A DNA stretch of 33,203 bases from Bacteroides sp. UBA1317. GTDB taxonomy: Bacteria; Bacteroidota; Bacteroidia; Bacteroidales; Bacteroidaceae. Position numbers and translations under genes: made by a program. The stretch covers positions 35,368 to 68,570 of the forward strand of contig DBTL01000044.1 of NCBI GenBank assembly GCA_002307035.1, in the 5' to 3' direction. This document shows positions 30,077 through 33,203 of this stretch, piece after piece; the stretch's first letter is position 1, and each line of letters opens with the position of its first letter. The notes beneath the pieces were generated by a model that was not told the origin of the DNA, made no database searches, and saw only the letters and a list, made by a program, of their open reading frames with translations.

Positions 30077-30661
30077 ATGACAGAAAGTTTAGTAGAATAT
30101 ATAGCACACTATACCTCTTTGAATGACAGCGAAGTGGCTGCTCTTACTCATTTAGTCAAAAAGCAACACTTCGAAAAGAATGAAATTATTTTTATGGAAG
30201 GCAAAGTTTCTAATGAAATCTATTTTGTAACAAAAGGTTGTGTACGCTTGTTTTACAATGTAGAGGGGAGAGATAGAACTGCCTTTTTCTATACCGAAGG
30301 ACAGTTCATTTGTGCCGGTGAGAGCTTCACCTTCCATGTTCCCGCAAAAGAGAGCTATCAAGCAATAGAAGGAACTGAGCTCTATGTCTTTAGCAAATCG
30401 AGTATTGATGAATTATTAAATATTTCTTCTAAATTTGAATTAATTGCCCGGATTGCAGTGGAGAATGAACTGATCGTTTGCCAGAATATAATCGCTTCCT
30501 TTGTTACTAAGTCGGCCGAAGAAAGATATGTTGAACTACTGGAAACAAACGGAGAACTATTTCAACGGGTGCCACAACAATATATTGCCTCTTTTTTAGG
30601 CGTCTCGCCCGAAACTTTGAGCAGAATAAAGAAAAGGGTCTTTACCAAAAAGGATTCTTGA
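30077..30661 (+). CDS. Crp/Fnr-family transcriptional regulator
   Basis: This 194-residue protein has an N-terminal cNMP-binding-type barrel (about 25-115: FEKNEIIFMEGKVSNEIYFVTKGCVRLFY) and a C-terminal winged HTH (about 140-190: VPQQYIASFLGVSPETLSRIKKR). There is no four-Cys FNR cluster motif at the N terminus, so it is not a canonical oxygen-sensing FNR. The start at 30077 is chosen because it gives the usual length; the open frame extends 75 codons upstream without family-like sequence. It is followed by an SDR gene whose promoter carries a TTGAC-N4-GTCAA site, the likely target. Confidence 0.88.
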   Translation: MTESLVEYIAHYTSLNDSEVAALTHLVKKQHFEKNEIIFMEGKVSNEIYFVTKGCVRLFYNVEGRDRTAFFYTEGQFICAGESFTFHVPAKESYQAIEGTELYVFSKSSIDELLNISSKFELIARIAVENELIVCQNIIASFVTKSAEERYVELLETNGELFQRVPQQYIASFLGVSPETLSRIKKRVFTKKDS

Positions 30662-30673
30662 CGATCGTCAAGA
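30656..30673. promoter_or_regulatory. Crp/Fnr-type operator before the SDR gene
   Basis: TCTTGACGATCGTCAAGA is a perfect 18-bp palindrome with the half-site pattern TTGAC-N4-GTCAA, like the FNR/CRP-family consensus TTGAT-N4-ATCAA. It overlaps the stop codon of the Crp/Fnr gene. It is centred about 40 bases before the predicted SDR transcription start, the class II activator position. Confidence 0.65.
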
Positions 30674-30693
30674 GTAATAAGATTCAATAGATC

Positions 30694-30701
30694 TATCTTT
30701 G
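30694..30701 (+). promoter_or_regulatory. Bacteroides-type -7 box for the SDR gene
   Basis: TATCTTTG matches TAnnTTTG and lies 24 bases before the SDR ATG. No -33 TTTG is apparent, which fits an activator-dependent promoter. Confidence 0.55.
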
Positions 30702-30724
30702 TATAAAAACAAAAAGAATTAATT

Positions 30725-31585
30725 ATGAGTAAGCAAAAGGTTTTAGTGGCAGGGGCAACCGGCTATCTTGGAGGATATATCACGCAAGAATTAGCATCCT
30801 TGGAAGATTTCAATACAAAAATCATTGTCCGCAACAGACACAAGGTAAAATCGAGCGATCCGAAAATTGAAGTCGTTGAAGCAGAAGTGACCAAGGCAGA
30901 GACTCTCACGCATCTGTTCGACGGGGTTGATGTGGTTATCAGCAGCGTGGGCATTACCCGTCAAAAAGATGGGCTGACTTATATGGATGTTGATTATCAG
31001 GCAAACGTAAATTTAATCAATGAGGCCAAAGCAAGCGGGGTAAAGAAGTTTATCTACGTCTCGGTTTTGAATGGCGACAAGCTGCGTGGGTTGAAAATCT
31101 GCGAAGCAAAGGAAAAATTGGTTGACTACCTCAAAGCATCGGGGCTGGACTATTGCATCATTCGCCCTAATGGGTTCTTTTCGGACATGGGTGATTTCCT
31201 CAAAATGGCTAAGAGCGGTACTGTTTACCTCTTTGGCGATGGCAAGCTAACCCTAAACCCTATCCATGGAGAAGATTTAGCGAAAGTGTGTATTGACGCA
31301 ATTAATTCGGATAAGAAGGAAATAAATGTAGGCGGCCCTGATTTGTTATCTCAGAATACGATTGCAGAACTGGCTTTTAAAGCTTATTCGAAGCCAGCTA
31401 AGATTATACATTTACCCGATTGGATTAGAAAATCCGTACTTTGGACAGCTAGAACCTTTACCAGTTCGAAGACTTATGGCCCCATTGAATTCTTTATGAC
31501 AACCATGGTTATGGACATGCAAGCGCCTCAATATGGGACACACAAACTGGAAGATTTTTTTAATGGCCAGACAAAGAAACTCTAA
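30725..31585 (+). CDS. NAD(P)-binding SDR / NmrA-like oxidoreductase
   Basis: This 286-residue protein has a Rossmann start VLVAGATGYLGGYI (GxxGxxG at residues 10-16), DVVISSVGITRQ, and the FIYVSVLNGDK strand. These are typical of atypical (extended) SDRs of the NmrA/NAD(P)-binding type. The canonical YxxxK pair is not obvious (residues near VDYLKASGLDYCIIRPNGFF), so catalysis is uncertain. The gene stands 63 bases after the Crp/Fnr gene and is probably its target. Similar pairs occur in Bacteroidetes; a redox-stress role is only a guess. Confidence 0.82.
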   Translation: MSKQKVLVAGATGYLGGYITQELASLEDFNTKIIVRNRHKVKSSDPKIEVVEAEVTKAETLTHLFDGVDVVISSVGITRQKDGLTYMDVDYQANVNLINEAKASGVKKFIYVSVLNGDKLRGLKICEAKEKLVDYLKASGLDYCIIRPNGFFSDMGDFLKMAKSGTVYLFGDGKLTLNPIHGEDLAKVCIDAINSDKKEINVGGPDLLSQNTIAELAFKAYSKPAKIIHLPDWIRKSVLWTARTFTSSKTYGPIEFFMTTMVMDMQAPQYGTHKLEDFFNGQTKKL

Positions 31586-31591
31586 TATCTT

Positions 31592-31615
31592 ATCCACATT
31601 TACATCTATTGATTT
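31592..31615. repeat. 24-bp direct repeat, copy 2 (upstream of HAD gene)
   Basis: ATCCACATTTACAT followed by CTATTGATTT; 22 of 24 positions match copy 1 at 29937-29960. It lies 185 bases before the HAD ATG. Confidence 0.5.
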
Positions 31616-31723
31616 AAGAATTATCTTTTAAACTTTTTCTGATTCTGCTTAATTGAGTGGGAGTAACTCCTAAGTGAGAATTCGTTTCTTTCTAAAGTCT
31701 GAAAACCACTACAAATAATTCAC

Positions 31724-31731
31724 TATATTTG
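31724..31731 (+). promoter_or_regulatory. Bacteroides-type -7 box for the HAD-CAT operon
   Basis: TATATTTG followed by CGCC is an exact TAnnTTTG box, 45 bases before the chosen HAD start. It also overlaps a TTG codon at 31729 that opens the same frame, arguing that translation begins at 31777. Confidence 0.5.
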
Positions 31732-31776
31732 CGCCTTGAGTATGAAGCGAAAGCTTTTGAAGATAAATTTATAATC

Positions 31777-32466
31777 ATGTTAGATGGAATTAAAGTCATT
31801 GCATTCGATGCTGACGACACACTTTGGGTGAATGAGCCCTTTTTTCAAGAAATAGAGAAAAGCTTTTGCGAACTACTGCAAGAATACGACACACAAAAGG
31901 AAATATCTAAAGAGTTGTATCGTACGGAAATGCAAAACCTTGAAATCTACGGATATGGTGCCAAAGGTTTTACACTTTCATTGCTAGAGACAGCTTTAAG
32001 AATAAGCAAAAACACCATACCTACTGATCAAATTGCCCAAATCATCGAAATGGGGAAATCACTACTGACCATTCCTATCCAGTTACTTGATGGTGTGGAA
32101 CCACTCCTTAAATCCTTGAATGGTAAATTTGAAGTGATTATGGCCACAAAAGGAGATTTACTCGACCAGCAGAGTAAATTAAAGCGTTCGGGTCTGGAAG
32201 AGTATTTCAGCCATGTGGAAATTATGAGTGATAAAACAGAAGATGACTACATGAAGCTGCTCTCAAAGCTAGAGTTCATGCCCGATGAATTTTTGATGAT
32301 TGGCAATTCTTTGAAATCGGACATACAACCAGTGCTTAATATCGGCGGTTACGGTGCTTACATTCCTTTTCATACTGTTTGGCAGCATGAAAAGATTGAA
32401 GAGATTTCTCACACAAGAATGATAAGATCGGCCTCCTTAGAAGAATTAAAAGAAGTATTGAAATGA
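31777..32466 (+). CDS. HAD-family hydrolase
   Basis: This 229-residue protein carries motif I FDADDTLW (nucleophile Asp11, general acid Asp13), motif II in VIMATKGD, a conserved Lys region, and motif III MIGNSLKSDI. A helical cap lies between (about 20-100). These are the marks of a haloacid-dehalogenase-like phosphatase. The substrate is not evident. The start at 31777 gives the standard MLDGIKVIAFDADDT opening; the longer frame from 31729 includes the -7 box. It overlaps the next gene by four bases (ATGA). Confidence 0.88.
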   Translation: MLDGIKVIAFDADDTLWVNEPFFQEIEKSFCELLQEYDTQKEISKELYRTEMQNLEIYGYGAKGFTLSLLETALRISKNTIPTDQIAQIIEMGKSLLTIPIQLLDGVEPLLKSLNGKFEVIMATKGDLLDQQSKLKRSGLEEYFSHVEIMSDKTEDDYMKLLSKLEFMPDEFLMIGNSLKSDIQPVLNIGGYGAYIPFHTVWQHEKIEEISHTRMIRSASLEELKEVLK

Positions 32467-33089
32467 AACACACTGTAGATATAGAACATTGGAATAGAAA
32501 AGAACATTTTCAGTTCTTTAGTAAATTTGATGATCCCTTCTTTGGCATAACAGTGAACGTCGATTGCACAGCCACCTATCAGCAGTCGAAAGAAAAAGGT
32601 GTTTCATTCTTCTTGTTATCGTTGCACAAGGTGATGAATGCAGTCAATGCCACCGAACCGTTTCGTTACAGGATAGAAGATGGCACTGTGGTGTGCTATG
32701 ATGTGATTCATGTATCTTCTACCGTAGGACGAAGTGATGGCACTTTTGGTTTTAGCTTTTTCCCGTATGATCCTTCTTTAGACACCTTTGTGACAAGTGC
32801 CACCAGAGAAATAGCTTTTCTTAAAGAAACCAGCGGACTAAACTTTAATGAAGCAGCCCGGAGAACAGATGTGATTCATTTCTCTTCTGTGCCATGGATA
32901 AGCTTTACTGACCTGAAGCATGCCAGCAGTTTTGGTATCAATGACTGCGTGCCGAAGATTTCCGTCGGCAAATACTACACAGCCGAAGGGCGCATACTAC
33001 TCCCCCTCTCCGTTACCGTTCATCATGCGTTGATGGATGGCTATCACGTTGCACTATTTATCGAAAGGTTACAGCAGTCACTTCTTTGA
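32463..33089 (+). CDS. Chloramphenicol acetyltransferase-like protein (CatA family)
   Basis: This 208-residue protein shows the CAT family features: the N-terminal NRKEHFQFFSKFDDPFFGI block, the PWISFTDL block with the conserved Ser, and the catalytic HHALMDGYH motif (His187/188) near the C terminus. CAT trimers transfer acetyl from acetyl-CoA to chloramphenicol. Chromosomal homologues in Bacteroidetes may have another acyl acceptor. The ATG overlaps the HAD stop (ATGA), so the two are co-translated. Whether it gives resistance cannot be judged from the sequence. Confidence 0.85.
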   Translation: MKHTVDIEHWNRKEHFQFFSKFDDPFFGITVNVDCTATYQQSKEKGVSFFLLSLHKVMNAVNATEPFRYRIEDGTVVCYDVIHVSSTVGRSDGTFGFSFFPYDPSLDTFVTSATREIAFLKETSGLNFNEAARRTDVIHFSSVPWISFTDLKHASSFGINDCVPKISVGKYYTAEGRILLPLSVTVHHALMDGYHVALFIERLQQSLL

Positions 33090-33135
33090 TCAAATAGAAC
33101 AACCTCTACAGCCAAAATGTAAATATTACTGATGT

Positions 33136-33161
33136 ACCCCTACAGACCTTCTGAGCGGGGT
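33136..33161 (+). terminator. Possible terminator after the CAT-like gene
   Basis: ACCCC...GGGGT (5 bp) encloses an inner CAGA-CCT-TCTG hairpin (4 bp), followed by TTTGTTG. It lies about 47 bases after the CAT stop. The T-tract is short, so the call is tentative. Confidence 0.4.
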
Positions 33162-33203
33162 TTGTTGAACGTCCGATATCAACGTGTTGAATGTACGTTT
33201 TCA

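Noticed and set aside
1..33203. CRISPR arrays, rRNA genes and insertion sequences
   Set aside because: No regularly spaced repeats, no rRNA-like stretch and no transposase ORF were seen in the window.
33090..33203. Repeated TGTTGAAYGT motif near the right edge
   Set aside because: Two short similar copies within 30 bases at the window end; too little sequence to judge.

Overview
The window comes from a Bacteroidales-type anaerobe, probably Bacteroides or a close relative. The base composition is AT-rich, several genes are preceded by the Bacteroides -7 promoter box (TAnnTTTG), and the protein families (SAM-like integrase, secreted proteins ending their signal in SAQ or NAQ, Crp/Fnr next to an SDR) are typical of that order. 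This assignment is inference from sequence character. The centre of the window is a complete molybdenum nitrogenase locus.

Layout. (1) 1-4270 is the tRNA-proximal end of an integrated element: a partial ORF, two secreted proteins, an XRE/ImmA gene pair followed by a broken PIN-like toxin gene, and a tyrosine integrase next to tRNA-Gly(CCC) at 4272-4347. (2) 4458-7338 (+) is cobU-cobT-cobS-cobC, the late cobalamin nucleotide-loop genes. (3) 19349 down to 7359 (-) is one tightly packed run of 13 genes: nifH-nifI1-nifI2-nifD-nifK-nifE-nifN-nifB-[2Fe-2S] ferredoxin-nifV-modB-modC-nifX-like. (4) 22235 down to 19606 (-) is an HTH-only modE, an outer-membrane porin and modA, with a ModE-type palindrome in front of the porin. 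(5) 22540-25009 (+) is a NifA-like sigma54 activator followed by a GNAT acetyltransferase and a HEPN-like helical protein; a stand-alone molbindin (mop) faces them at 25356-25150. (6) 29085 down to 25527 (-) is cobQ-cobD-cbiB. (7) 29181-33203 holds a GNAT gene, a Crp/Fnr regulator with an SDR oxidoreductase, and a HAD hydrolase coupled to a chloramphenicol-acetyltransferase-like gene.

How it works together. NifHDK is the enzyme, NifE/N/B/V and the NifX-like protein make FeMo-co, and NifI1/NifI2 are the PII-type switch used by anaerobes. ModA, ModB and ModC supply molybdate, and ModE and Mop sense or buffer it. The NifA-like activator, with sigma54-like promoters seen before modE and mop, is the likely nitrogen-responsive control. 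The nif/mod block lies between two convergent cobalamin operons, as if it had been inserted into a cob locus.

Most noteworthy: a putative Mo-regulated porin operon, a 14-bp element shared by the nifH and modE/nifA control regions, tandem terminator-like hairpins in front of nifH, a NifA with an N-terminal Cys cluster and two uncharacterised partner genes, and a near-ideal Crp/Fnr operator before the SDR gene. All functional statements are from sequence reading only; no database search was run.
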